8,543 bases of DNA from Promethearchaeota archaeon (GTDB lineage: Archaea; Asgardarchaeota; Lokiarchaeia; Sigynarchaeales; SOKP01). The stretch is from positions 1-8,543 of the forward strand of contig JAHLWJ010000185.1 in the NCBI GenBank assembly GCA_019057975.1, in the 5' to 3' direction. The position numbers were made by a program, and so were the translations under genes. Position 1 is the first letter of the stretch. Every line of letters starts with the position of its first letter. This document shows positions 1 to 5,297 of the stretch, piece by piece. The notes under the pieces were generated by a model. The model did not search any database. It saw only the letters and a program-made list of their open reading frames with translations, and was not told the origin of the DNA.

Positions 1-2
1 AT

Positions 3-16
3 CATAAATTTCACCC
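3..16 (-). promoter_or_regulatory. Possible start site of a divergent leftward gene cut by the window edge
   Basis: Read on the minus strand, the left edge gives GGGTGA, a short A/T spacer and ATG (start codon at 5-3). The GGTGA core (16-12) lies 6 bases before the ATG, as expected for an archaeal Shine-Dalgarno site complementary to the 16S rRNA 3' end. Only two bases past the ATG are visible, so the product is unknown. A/T-rich sequence around 47-62 could supply a TATA box. A chance match is possible. Confidence 0.3.
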
Positions 17-109
17 TAATATGTGTATTTAGAAATAAGTAAGACAGAAAATTTAAGTTTTATTTAAAAAAGTGAATTAAAATTATTTGAACGAATTTTT
101 TTTGGTCAG

Positions 110-176
110 ACTGAATAATCATCAATTCTTAAGGGGTTTTAATTCAGTTGTAAACTTTTTAAATACTTTGATGATT
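110..176. repeat. Two interleaved inverted repeats upstream of the 251-706 gene
   Basis: ACTGAAT (110-116) is complementary to ATTCAGT (142-148). Directly abutting it, AATCATCAA (117-125) is complementary to TTGATGATT (168-176). The order is A-B-A'-B', so both stems cannot form as a simple nested hairpin. The candidate TATA box of the downstream gene lies between A' and B'. This could be a pair of operators in a divergent promoter region. In DNA this AT-rich a 9-base dyad can also arise by chance. Confidence 0.4.
152..166 (+). promoter_or_regulatory. Candidate TATA promoter for the 251-706 gene
   Basis: AAACTTTTTAAATAC resembles an archaeal TATA box (TTTTTAAATA, 156-165) with an A-rich upstream element. 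Transcription would start near 187-192, leaving a leader of about 60 bases. It resembles the boxes before the ferredoxin and Lrp-type genes. The assignment rests on sequence appearance only in an AT-rich region. Confidence 0.3.
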
Positions 177-250
177 GAAAATATTTATTAAATCGTAATT
201 CATTAATTATTAAGGATTATCATAATTTTAGATTCAAGTTGAGATTGGGT

Positions 251-706
251 ATGAGTGAAGATACCAAAAAGATAAAATTAAGTACAGACACAGAAGTAGA
301 TTTTGATGAAAAAGCCCCGACAACTCTTTTTGAAATTATTATTAGTGAGATTCTGATTCCTAAGTATAAGGAAAATGCGGATTGGAATTTATCTTTAAAT
401 ATTATCATCGAGGAAATGAATAAGCTTATAATAAAGTATGACCTTAGTCCAAAACTTAAGTTAGGCTTGCTTAATAATGTTGAAAAACATTTAGATAAAG
501 ACATTGAAGAGTTAACTGGAGTGGATAAGATTGAAATATTATTCTTAAATATGGATGATTATGTTGAAGATATACGAACACTGATACTTGCAGGTAAAGA
601 CAAAGAAGAACTCCGTACTGATATGGCAAATATGGTAATGCCATTGACGCTTTTTGAGTTAGCAGAGCTTTTTATTTATTTAGGAAAGAGAACATTTTTA
701 AAATGA
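251..706 (+). CDS. Unrecognised acidic, helical small protein
   Basis: This 151-residue protein is not one I recognise. It is rich in Glu, Asp, Lys, Ile and Leu and appears mostly alpha-helical. A charged, probably flexible N-terminus (1-22) is followed by amphipathic helices at about 24-40, 46-64, 68-88, 100-115 and 130-146. There are no cysteines, no signal peptide and no convincing membrane segment, so it is probably cytoplasmic. An in-frame TTG at 239 would add four residues, but ATG at 251 is preferred because no ribosome site precedes the TTG. The ATG itself has only a weak GGGT immediately upstream. The gene stands alone: a divergent promoter region lies before it and a T-tract after it. 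The steady codon pattern and lack of a competing frame favour a real gene. The function is unknown. Confidence 0.75.
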   Translation: MSEDTKKIKLSTDTEVDFDEKAPTTLFEIIISEILIPKYKENADWNLSLNIIIEEMNKLIIKYDLSPKLKLGLLNNVEKHLDKDIEELTGVDKIEILFLNMDDYVEDIRTLILAGKDKEELRTDMANMVMPLTLFELAELFIYLGKRTFLK

Positions 707-714
707 TTAAATTG

Positions 715-738
715 ATTTTTTCTCTTTTTATTCTATTT
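715..738 (+). terminator. T-tract terminator after the 251-706 gene
   Basis: A stretch of T-runs (TTTTTT, then TTTTT, then TTCTATTT) begins nine bases after the stop codon with no strong stem before it. Archaeal RNA polymerase commonly terminates on such U-rich runs. It fits separating this gene from the iron-sulfur operon. Confidence 0.45.
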
Positions 739-805
739 ATCTCAGAGTTGTAATGGGTCGACTTTGGAGGGGATATAGGATATCATTTTCTATAGCCTAT
801 TCAAT

Positions 806-837
806 ATCTTGAGGAAATTTGAAGATAGTCTCAAGAT
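806..837. repeat. 8-base inverted repeat upstream of the ferredoxin operon
   Basis: ATCTTGAG (806-813) and CTCAAGAT (830-837) are perfectly complementary with a 16-base spacer. The dyad lies just upstream of the candidate TATA box of the iron-sulfur operon, where an archaeal activator or repressor could bind. The rest of the 707-924 gap shows a shorter TATAG/CTATA dyad (about 773-793) and no open frame worth calling. Confidence 0.4.
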
Positions 838-848
838 TCAATTAAAAT

Positions 849-864
849 TAAAGGTTTTAAATTA
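849..864 (+). promoter_or_regulatory. Candidate BRE/TATA promoter of the ferredoxin operon
   Basis: An A/G-rich element (TTAAAGG) is followed by TTTTAAATTA (855-864). Transcription would begin near 888, giving a leader of roughly 35 bases that contains the AGGGGAT ribosome site at 911-917. The element is nearly the same as TTAAAGTTTTTATATA in front of the Lrp-type gene. Confidence 0.4.
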
Positions 865-924
865 GTTTACATTTAATCTAAAATAAATTATAAAGAATTT
901 TGAAAAATATAGGGGATAAAAAAA

Positions 925-1797
925 ATGTGTAAATGGTGTTTTTCTCACGGAACCAATGGCGAGAAATGGTATATGAATGCTAAAAATTATTCCGATCAGC
1001 TTGCCGATGAGATGAATCTAAAAGATTATTTAAGCGAACAATGGCTAAATTATGAACAAGTTTATATTAGGAAAATTATGGGTGTTTCTTCGAAAGATTT
1101 AGGGTATAAATTGAAAATGCCAATAATAGGTAGAGTAGTTCGAAATATGGCTGAGAACATGATTCACAGTGAAAAGAAAAACAGGAAAGGAATAAGAGCC
1201 GATGGTCATTTTGGTCAAGTTATACCTCTTGAAGATGGAAAAATTATTCTCTCTGAATTAGCTGCCGAACCAATAATTTGTAACTATTGTATGTGCCGTT
1301 GGCAGCGAAGAGGTGAAAAAGAAGCGGTTTGTATTAATTTTGGAGCATTATCTGAAGTTATTGAAAAACTCCCCCGTTTTATACCAAAAGATAGAACAGT
1401 GAGATTGGATCGTGAGGCAGCTATAAAACAACTAGAAGAAAATAATAAGAAAGGATATATAGCTTCTGTTTGGTTTCAACCGGTACCGTATATAAGTGCT
1501 ATTTGTTCGTGTGAAAATCCAGAATGCGGAGCTTTTACTCTAAGAAATAGTTTTGATATAAATATTATGTATAAAGCAGAGTATATAATTAGTTTAAACC
1601 AGGATAATTGTCAAGGATGTAAGTCGTGCGTTTCTTGGTGCCAACTTGGAGCTTTGAAATATATCCCTTCAATGAAAAGAGTGATCGTTGATTACGATAA
1701 ATGTGTTGGTTGCGGAGTTTGTAGGCATGCTTGTGAAAATGATGCGTTGACTTTAATTCCCAGGGAAGAATTCCCGGGATATAATGGAAAATATTAG
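925..1797 (+). CDS. Multi-cluster 4Fe-4S ferredoxin-like protein with extra cysteine motifs
   Basis: This 290-residue cytoplasmic protein is a predicted electron carrier or electron-transfer subunit. The C-terminus holds a bacterial-type dicluster ferredoxin domain: C229-x2-C232-x2-C235-x3-C239 and C260-x2-C263-x2-C266-x3-C270. The proline usual after the last cysteine is replaced by Q and E. Upstream are motifs plain ferredoxins lack: an N-terminal CKWCFSHG (C2, C5, H8), CNYCMCRW with a further cysteine (C119, C122, C124, C136), and CSCENPEC (C194, C196, C201). The CxCR...C pattern recalls N-terminal extensions of some anaerobe ferredoxin proteins, from general family knowledge. No signal peptide or membrane helix is seen. 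AGGGGAT (911-917) lies 7 bases before the ATG and supports this start. The stop is 12 bases before the next ferredoxin gene, so the two are an operon. No flavin or hydrogenase partner is in the window, so the physiological redox partner is unknown. Confidence 0.9.
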   Translation: MCKWCFSHGTNGEKWYMNAKNYSDQLADEMNLKDYLSEQWLNYEQVYIRKIMGVSSKDLGYKLKMPIIGRVVRNMAENMIHSEKKNRKGIRADGHFGQVIPLEDGKIILSELAAEPIICNYCMCRWQRRGEKEAVCINFGALSEVIEKLPRFIPKDRTVRLDREAAIKQLEENNKKGYIASVWFQPVPYISAICSCENPECGAFTLRNSFDINIMYKAEYIISLNQDNCQGCKSCVSWCQLGALKYIPSMKRVIVDYDKCVGCGVCRHACENDALTLIPREEFPGYNGKY

Positions 1798-1800
1798 AAT

Positions 1801-1807
1801 GGTGATC
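1801..1807 (+). promoter_or_regulatory. Strong ribosome binding site of the small ferredoxin gene
   Basis: GGTGATC in the 12-base gap between the two iron-sulfur genes matches the complement of the archaeal 16S rRNA 3' end (GATCACC). It fixes the downstream start at 1810, and its position right after the first stop suggests coupled translation. The spacing of two to three bases to the ATG is short. Confidence 0.65.
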
Positions 1808-1809
1808 TT

Positions 1810-2109
1810 ATGGGAAGTAAAGTAAAAACTAAAAAGCTAAAAAAACCAATAAAGGAAAAAAAAACGAAAATCCGAATTGATTACTCAATTTGTGGTGAAG
1901 ATGGAAAGATAGATCCAAGAGATTGTTGTAAGTGTCTTAAAGCTTGCGATCCCGCAGTTTTTATGATGCATTCTGCATTAGATCTAAAATTTAAAGATCC
2001 TTATGATCCACAGAGATGGAGGATAACTCCCCAATGGGGTTCACTTTGTACAAGATGTCTAAAATGTGTTGAAGTATGCCCCGAAAATGCAATAAGTATA
2101 AAATGGTAA
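1810..2109 (+). CDS. Small two-cluster 4Fe-4S ferredoxin
   Basis: This 99-residue protein is a predicted low-potential electron carrier or a small iron-sulfur subunit. A lysine-rich N-terminus (1-22) precedes two cluster motifs. The second is a canonical C80-x2-C83-x2-C86-x3-C90 followed by proline. The first is stretched: C28-x10-C39-x2-C42-x3-C46, with an additional C40. The inserted segment (residues 29-38, charged) and the 33 residues between the clusters, including DPYDPQRW, are longer than in clostridial-type ferredoxins. This suggests a specialised subunit with a fixed partner rather than a general soluble ferredoxin. It follows the larger iron-sulfur protein by 12 bases and should be co-expressed with it. 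The start at 1810 is set by the GGTGATC site. The exact oxidoreductase complex cannot be named from the window. Confidence 0.9.
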   Translation: MGSKVKTKKLKKPIKEKKTKIRIDYSICGEDGKIDPRDCCKCLKACDPAVFMMHSALDLKFKDPYDPQRWRITPQWGSLCTRCLKCVEVCPENAISIKW

Positions 2110-2115
2110 ACTAAA

Positions 2116-2134
2116 TTTATTTTTATTTCAATTT
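2116..2134 (+). terminator. T-rich terminator after the ferredoxin operon
   Basis: Runs of T interrupted by single A bases (TTTATTTTTATTT) begin seven bases after the stop codon. They lie in the 82-base gap between this operon and the converging TrmB-type gene. No GC stem is present, as is usual for archaea. The rest of the gap is featureless A/T. Confidence 0.35.
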
Positions 2135-2191
2135 AAATAATTCTAAATTAAAAGACGTACAAAATTAAAATATGTTTAATTCAAAATATTT

Positions 2192-2989
2192 TTAATCCAA
2201 TTTTACTTCCTTTGCACTTTTATAAAGATAATCAAAATAGTATAAAGAAGAAGGTCCAAAAGCTACATGATCCGTGACAATACCGAAATAAGACATTTTT
2301 TTCAGGAAGAAACTTTCAGAGAGAATAATAAAAGCATCTTCTCCCTCATCAATTATAACTGAACTGCCAAAAATTTGATCTCTCCACCTGATTTCACTGA
2401 TGGTATTATATTTCTTAAGTAGAGATTTAGAATTTTTTGCGTCTAAAGTTTTAGCTTCAACTAGGAGCTTTATATCAGTTACACCCCTAGCTCTTGCTTT
2501 TTTTATGTCATCAAAAAACAATTCCAACAATTCGAATTCGTTTGAGGTAAAATAAATTGAGGTTTTTGCCAAATTTATTAAAGATAGAGCTCTGTTTATA
2601 CAGACATCTCTGCCTCTGTGAACATATAAAGCGATTTTGATTGGCGTATCGTGTGATTGGTAAATAGGCGTAAGAGTATGGATAATTTTATTTGAATGTT
2701 CATTAAAACTATCACTATATTGCTTTTTTGCAATGATAAGAGCTTCATCTGGGGATTTAGCAAAATAGCGACTAGGCCTGGAATCTTCCTTGATTATCCA
2801 CATTTTATCCTTTTCCAGCTGTGTAAGGATGTTATATATCCGAGAGTAAGGAACACCTGATGCTTCTGATAACTCTCGAGCATCCATTGGGCCTTTTGAG
2901 ATCAAAGTGAGATAAATTGAGATTTCATAATCTGTAAGACCTATTGATCTTAAAGATACCTTAACATTTTCTGGAATTTCTTTCGACAT
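2192..2989 (-). CDS. TrmB-family transcriptional regulator with PLD-like effector domain
   Basis: This 265-residue protein is a predicted DNA-binding regulator. The N-terminal winged helix-turn-helix (about 10-78) has the TrmB pattern: LRSIGLTDYEISIYLTLI, then the small-residue turn GPMDARELSEASGVP and the recognition helix YSRIYNILTQLEKD. A probable coiled-coil dimerisation helix follows (about 82-110). Residues 117-262 form an alpha/beta domain of the kind TrmB-like proteins share with the phospholipase D fold: HRGRD (124-128), then an amphipathic helix, AKTSIYFTSN (141-150) and a second half from about 205. The catalytic HxKxxxxD motif is absent, so the domain should bind ligand rather than cut lipids. 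Known TrmB proteins sense sugars, but the ligand here is unknown. It converges on the ferredoxin operon and is divergent from the Lrp-type gene, so either could be a target. The TATA-like box 22-29 bases upstream suggests a nearly leaderless transcript. Confidence 0.88.
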   Translation of the reverse strand: MSKEIPENVKVSLRSIGLTDYEISIYLTLISKGPMDARELSEASGVPYSRIYNILTQLEKDKMWIIKEDSRPSRYFAKSPDEALIIAKKQYSDSFNEHSNKIIHTLTPIYQSHDTPIKIALYVHRGRDVCINRALSLINLAKTSIYFTSNEFELLELFFDDIKKARARGVTDIKLLVEAKTLDAKNSKSLLKKYNTISEIRWRDQIFGSSVIIDEGEDAFIILSESFFLKKMSYFGIVTDHVAFGPSSLYYFDYLYKSAKEVKLD

Positions 2990-3010
2990 TATTTTACCAC
3001 TTCTATATGA

Positions 3011-3018
3011 TTATATAT
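3011..3018 (-). promoter_or_regulatory. Candidate TATA box of the TrmB-type gene
   Basis: On the minus strand this is ATATATAA, 22-29 bases upstream of the ATG at 2989. At the usual archaeal spacing, transcription would start at or next to the ATG, implying a leaderless message. That agrees with the lack of a clear GGTGA site before the gene. The same octamer lies upstream of the GIFT-domain gene. Confidence 0.45.
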
Positions 3019-3024
3019 TGAAAA

Positions 3025-3051
3025 ATTAATGCATCTCTAATAATATTAATG
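3025..3051. repeat. Direct repeat ATTAATG, two copies 20 bases apart
   Basis: ATTAATG occurs at 3025-3031 and 3045-3051, a spacing of about two helical turns, just upstream of the TrmB-type TATA box. Two same-face half-sites at this position could bind an activator or the regulator itself. The motif is short and AT-rich, so coincidence is possible. Confidence 0.25.
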
Positions 3052-3291
3052 GTACTACAATTTCTTCTAAAAATAATCGGAATTCAAATTAAAGAAATGA
3101 GGATAAACAAAATATCGCTAAAATTTTTGATGATATGAATATTTAAACGCAATTAATTATCAAAAAATTCTGAATTTTAGTTCTTTTTACCGTATTTGTA
3201 CTTGTCTATTTCTTTATTAATAGATTGATAAACATTTTCAGACAATAGTTTTTTCAATTCGCAAAAAAATATTTGAATTTGAGAATACAAT

Positions 3292-3306
3292 TAAAGTTTT
3301 TATATA
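3292..3306 (+). promoter_or_regulatory. Candidate BRE/TATA promoter of the Lrp-type gene
   Basis: TAAAG followed by TTTTTATATA is the best archaeal promoter match in the window: a purine-rich BRE immediately before a TATA box (about 3299-3306). Transcription would start near 3330, giving a leader of about 55 bases. A second TATA-like stretch (CATATAAAAAA, about 3355-3365) is about 20-25 bases before the ATG and could drive a leaderless transcript instead. Confidence 0.5.
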
Positions 3307-3327
3307 CATTATTCATCACATTTAATA

Positions 3328-3342
3328 ATAAAGTTAAATTAT
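3328..3342. promoter_or_regulatory. Possible Lrp-type operator near the regulator's own start site
   Basis: ATAAAGTTAAATTAT is a partial 15-base dyad (ATAA...TTAT) near the expected transcription start of the Lrp-type gene. It matches the dyad in front of the acyltransferase gene at 11 of 15 positions. Lrp-family proteins usually bind pseudo-palindromes of about this length and often repress their own genes. The AT-rich background makes this tentative. Confidence 0.3.
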
Positions 3343-3382
3343 TTTTATAAAAAGCATATAAAAAATTCGTGATTTTGATATT

Positions 3383-3802
3383 ATGGATATTGTAGATCTA
3401 AAAATTTTAGAGTTATTAAAAACTAATAGTAGAATGTCTTTTAATGAGATTTCTCACAGTGTAGGTAAAACTGAAGCAACTGTTAGAAGACGTGTAAAAA
3501 AATTAACAGACGAGGGTGTAATTAGAAAGTTTACCATTGATTACACAATCGATAACAAACCCCGTACTCGGGCTACCGTGAAAATTGAACCCGATTTTAA
3601 AGAGATTAAGAGAATTTTAAAGGAATTGTTAGAAATTGAAGAAATAACAAATATTTGGAGACTTTCAGGAGATTGTGGATTATTTATGAAAGTTGAAATA
3701 CCTTCTATTGAACAATTTAATCCTCTCATAGAAGAGAAGATCTCACAAATTAAGGGATTAAAAATAGTAGAAACATGTTTTATTACTGATGTAATCAAAT
3801 GA
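3383..3802 (+). CDS. Lrp/AsnC-family transcriptional regulator
   Basis: This 139-residue protein is a small DNA-binding regulator of the Lrp/AsnC type, near the usual family length of 140-160. The N-terminal helix-turn-helix starts with the typical MDIVDLKILELLKTNSRMS; the second helix is FNEISHSVG and the recognition helix is KTEATVRRRVKKLTDEG (about 29-45). A hinge leads to the RAM ligand-binding domain (about 62-139, beta-alpha-beta-beta-alpha-beta): RATVKIEP, then RLSGDCGLFMKV where the family usually has G-D-x-D, then the last strand IVETCFITDVIK. RAM domains assemble octamers and sense amino acids or related metabolites. The start at 3383 gives exactly the expected family N-terminus. 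The acyltransferase of an amino-acid-type pathway lies 147 bases downstream on the same strand, and similar 15-base dyads precede both genes. Local control of that enzyme is therefore the leading inference. The effector is unknown. Confidence 0.92.
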   Translation: MDIVDLKILELLKTNSRMSFNEISHSVGKTEATVRRRVKKLTDEGVIRKFTIDYTIDNKPRTRATVKIEPDFKEIKRILKELLEIEEITNIWRLSGDCGLFMKVEIPSIEQFNPLIEEKISQIKGLKIVETCFITDVIK

Positions 3803-3804
3803 AA

Positions 3805-3829
3805 TTTTTCTTTTTTTCTTGAATTTTTT
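3805..3829 (+). terminator. Poly-T terminator after the Lrp-type gene
   Basis: Three T-runs (TTTTT, TTTTTTT and TTTTTT) separated by one to four bases start directly after the stop codon. This is the clearest archaeal-type U-tract terminator in the window. It suggests the next gene uses its own promoter rather than simple read-through. Confidence 0.55.
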
Positions 3830-3885
3830 AATTTTACTAACTATATGTGTTTTCTTCTTGTTTCTAGATTATCTTGTAATTTTTC

Positions 3886-3901
3886 TATAAATGAAATTTA
3901 T
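3886..3901 (+). promoter_or_regulatory. Candidate TATA box and overlapping operator of the acyltransferase gene
   Basis: TATAAAT (3886-3892) could be the TATA box of the gene starting at 3950, with transcription near 3917. Overlapping it is a perfect dyad, ATAAAT-GAA-ATTTAT (3887-3901), of 15 bases in total. A regulator bound there would block TBP, so repression by the neighbouring Lrp-type protein is a natural hypothesis. The all-A/T arms weaken the case. Confidence 0.35.
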
Positions 3902-3949
3902 TTGTATTCCATAATTTTAACTATCATCAATAATAATTAAGATGAAAGT

Positions 3950-5272
3950 ATGTCGTACAAATTCTCAAAGGAGGAGCTTCGGGAACTCCTTATTGATTAT
4001 AATAAAATTGCATTGGAAAACTATGGTTTACCTGATAGTATTGAGATCTGGGATGAAACTCTACGTGATGGAGAACAAAGCCCTACAGTTTATTTAACTC
4101 TTGATGAAAAGATACATTTAGCAAAATTGTTGGATGAAATAGGAGTTAAACTAATAGCAGTAGGTTTTCCAGCAGTTTCAGATTCAGAAAAGAAAATAGT
4201 AAAAACAATCGTTAATGAAAATATTAATAATTCCACAATTTTAGGCATAGCTCGACCAAGGAAGGATGATATCGATGCTTGTATAGAAGCAGATCTTAAA
4301 GAAATTGTTATCTTTATGCCAATATCACCTATTTTTAGAAAAACATTAAAACAAAATGAGAATCAACAATTAGAACAGATTAAAACATCTATTCAATATG
4401 CAAAAGATAATGGATTTAAAGTTAATTGGGTTTCAGAAGATGGAACTAGGTGTGATTTTAGTCATTTAAAAAATGTTTTTGTTACAGCTATAGAAGCAGG
4501 GGCAGAACGTATAGTCTTAGGAGATACTGTTGGTGTTTTAACACCCCCCTCTACGTCATATCTAATAAAACGTATTAAAGAGGAAGTAATTTCGCCGTTA
4601 AAGGAAAAAATTCCATTAGGAATTCATACTCATAATGATTTTGGTCTAGCTGTTTCAAATACTATAACTGGTGTTATAGAAGGATGTCAATATCCTCACA
4701 CCTGTATAAATGGATATGGCGAACGTGCAGGGAATGCGGCTCTAGAAGAAGTAGCCACAATTTTAGAACGATTAGGAATAAGAACAGGAATAGATCTGAC
4801 CAAGTTACCAGAATTAAGTGAAGTTTGTGAAAAATATTTCTGTAAACCTTTATCACAATATAAACCAATCGTAGGAGATTTTGCCTTTTCTCATGAAAGC
4901 GGACTCCATATTGCTGCAATTCTCGCTCATCCACTAACCTACGAACCAATAAATCCCCATATGGTCGGTAGGAAAAGAAAGTTTTATTTAGGAAAATTTT
5001 CAGGGACAAAATCAGTTTCCCATGCATTGCAACAAAAGATAAAAGTACTAGATATAGATATACCTATAGAAATAATTAGAAAAATCTCTACGGAAGTTAA
5101 AAGGAAACACGAGACGACATCGAAAGAAGAACTCAGAAAATCATTCAATATTATTAAAGAAGAGCTAAAGAAAGTTACGAAAGGTGTTAGTGATAAAGAT
5201 TTTTTTGAAATCGTCAATAAATATGCACAGCCCTATATTCCGGAAGGCCACCCAGTGAAGTCAAAAGATTAA
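3950..5272 (+). CDS. Isopropylmalate/homocitrate/citramalate synthase family enzyme
   Basis: This 440-residue TIM-barrel enzyme belongs to the family that condenses acetyl-CoA with a 2-oxo acid (Claisen type, divalent metal). Family residues are present: DETLRDGEQSP (35-45) with R39, D40 and E42; metal ligands H226 and H228 in HTHND; N262 in GYGERAGNAALEEV. The accessory subdomain motif HESGLH (315-320) and GRKRKFYLGKFSG (340-352) follow. The last ~75 residues are a helical tail, and the ~120-residue LeuA regulatory domain of feedback-controlled isopropylmalate synthases appears absent. Specificity is mixed: GIARPRKDDID (99-109) looks isopropylmalate-synthase-like, while the C-terminal half follows Thermus homocitrate synthase. 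In my by-eye alignment from memory, the 2-oxoglutarate-binding Arg of that enzyme falls on N159. So leucine, citramalate and lysine-type roles all remain open. GATGAAAG is only a weak ribosome site. The Lrp-type neighbour suggests amino-acid-linked control. Confidence 0.9.
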   Translation: MSYKFSKEELRELLIDYNKIALENYGLPDSIEIWDETLRDGEQSPTVYLTLDEKIHLAKLLDEIGVKLIAVGFPAVSDSEKKIVKTIVNENINNSTILGIARPRKDDIDACIEADLKEIVIFMPISPIFRKTLKQNENQQLEQIKTSIQYAKDNGFKVNWVSEDGTRCDFSHLKNVFVTAIEAGAERIVLGDTVGVLTPPSTSYLIKRIKEEVISPLKEKIPLGIHTHNDFGLAVSNTITGVIEGCQYPHTCINGYGERAGNAALEEVATILERLGIRTGIDLTKLPELSEVCEKYFCKPLSQYKPIVGDFAFSHESGLHIAAILAHPLTYEPINPHMVGRKRKFYLGKFSGTKSVSHALQQKIKVLDIDIPIEIIRKISTEVKRKHETTSKEELRKSFNIIKEELKKVTKGVSDKDFFEIVNKYAQPYIPEGHPVKSKD

Positions 5273-5287
5273 TTTTCATTAAAAATT
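5271..5287. terminator. Small A/T hairpin between convergent genes
   Basis: AATTTT (5271-5276) and AAAATT (5282-5287) form a six-base stem around CATTA in the 25-base gap between the acyltransferase and GIFT genes. Followed by T-runs in both directions, it could help end both transcripts. The stem is pure A/T and weak. Confidence 0.3.
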
Positions 5288-5297
5288 TTGTGTTTAC

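Larger units (their letters stand above)
2990..3382. other. 393-base intergenic region between two divergent regulators
   Basis: This region carries the leftward promoter of the TrmB-type gene and the rightward promoter of the Lrp-type gene, described separately. The middle (about 3055-3290) is A/T-rich with no convincing gene. The best frame is a minus-strand stretch of 37 codons (3290-3177) with only TTG starts and no ribosome site. I saw no tRNA-like cloverleaf, GC-rich structured RNA or tandem repeat. Confidence 0.7.

Noticed and set aside
239..250. TTG start four codons upstream of the unknown protein
   Set aside because: No ribosome site precedes it, and the ATG at 251 is a more ordinary start.
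220..504. Minus-strand open frame opposite the 251-706 gene
   Set aside because: It gives a Ser/Phe/Ile-rich antisense product, and the plus-strand frame has the better composition and start.
773..808. Bulged hairpin involving GATATAGG and CCTAT/ATATC before the ferredoxin operon
   Set aside because: Pairing needs a five-base bulge and is mostly A/T, so it is not convincing as a riboswitch or attenuator.
2570..2640. Phospholipase D catalytic motif in the TrmB-type regulator
   Set aside because: Only HRGRD is present; the HxKxxxxD catalytic pattern is missing, so enzymatic activity is not supported.
3177..3290. Minus-strand open stretch of 37 codons in the gap between the two regulators
   Set aside because: It has only TTG starts, no ribosome site, an A/T-driven composition (Lys, Asn, Ile, Tyr, Phe) and overlaps the Lrp-type promoter region. 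It could be a gene remnant but chance is as likely.
4674..5217. Minus-strand open frames within the acyltransferase gene
   Set aside because: They are antisense to a gene with clear catalytic motifs and have no plausible protein features.
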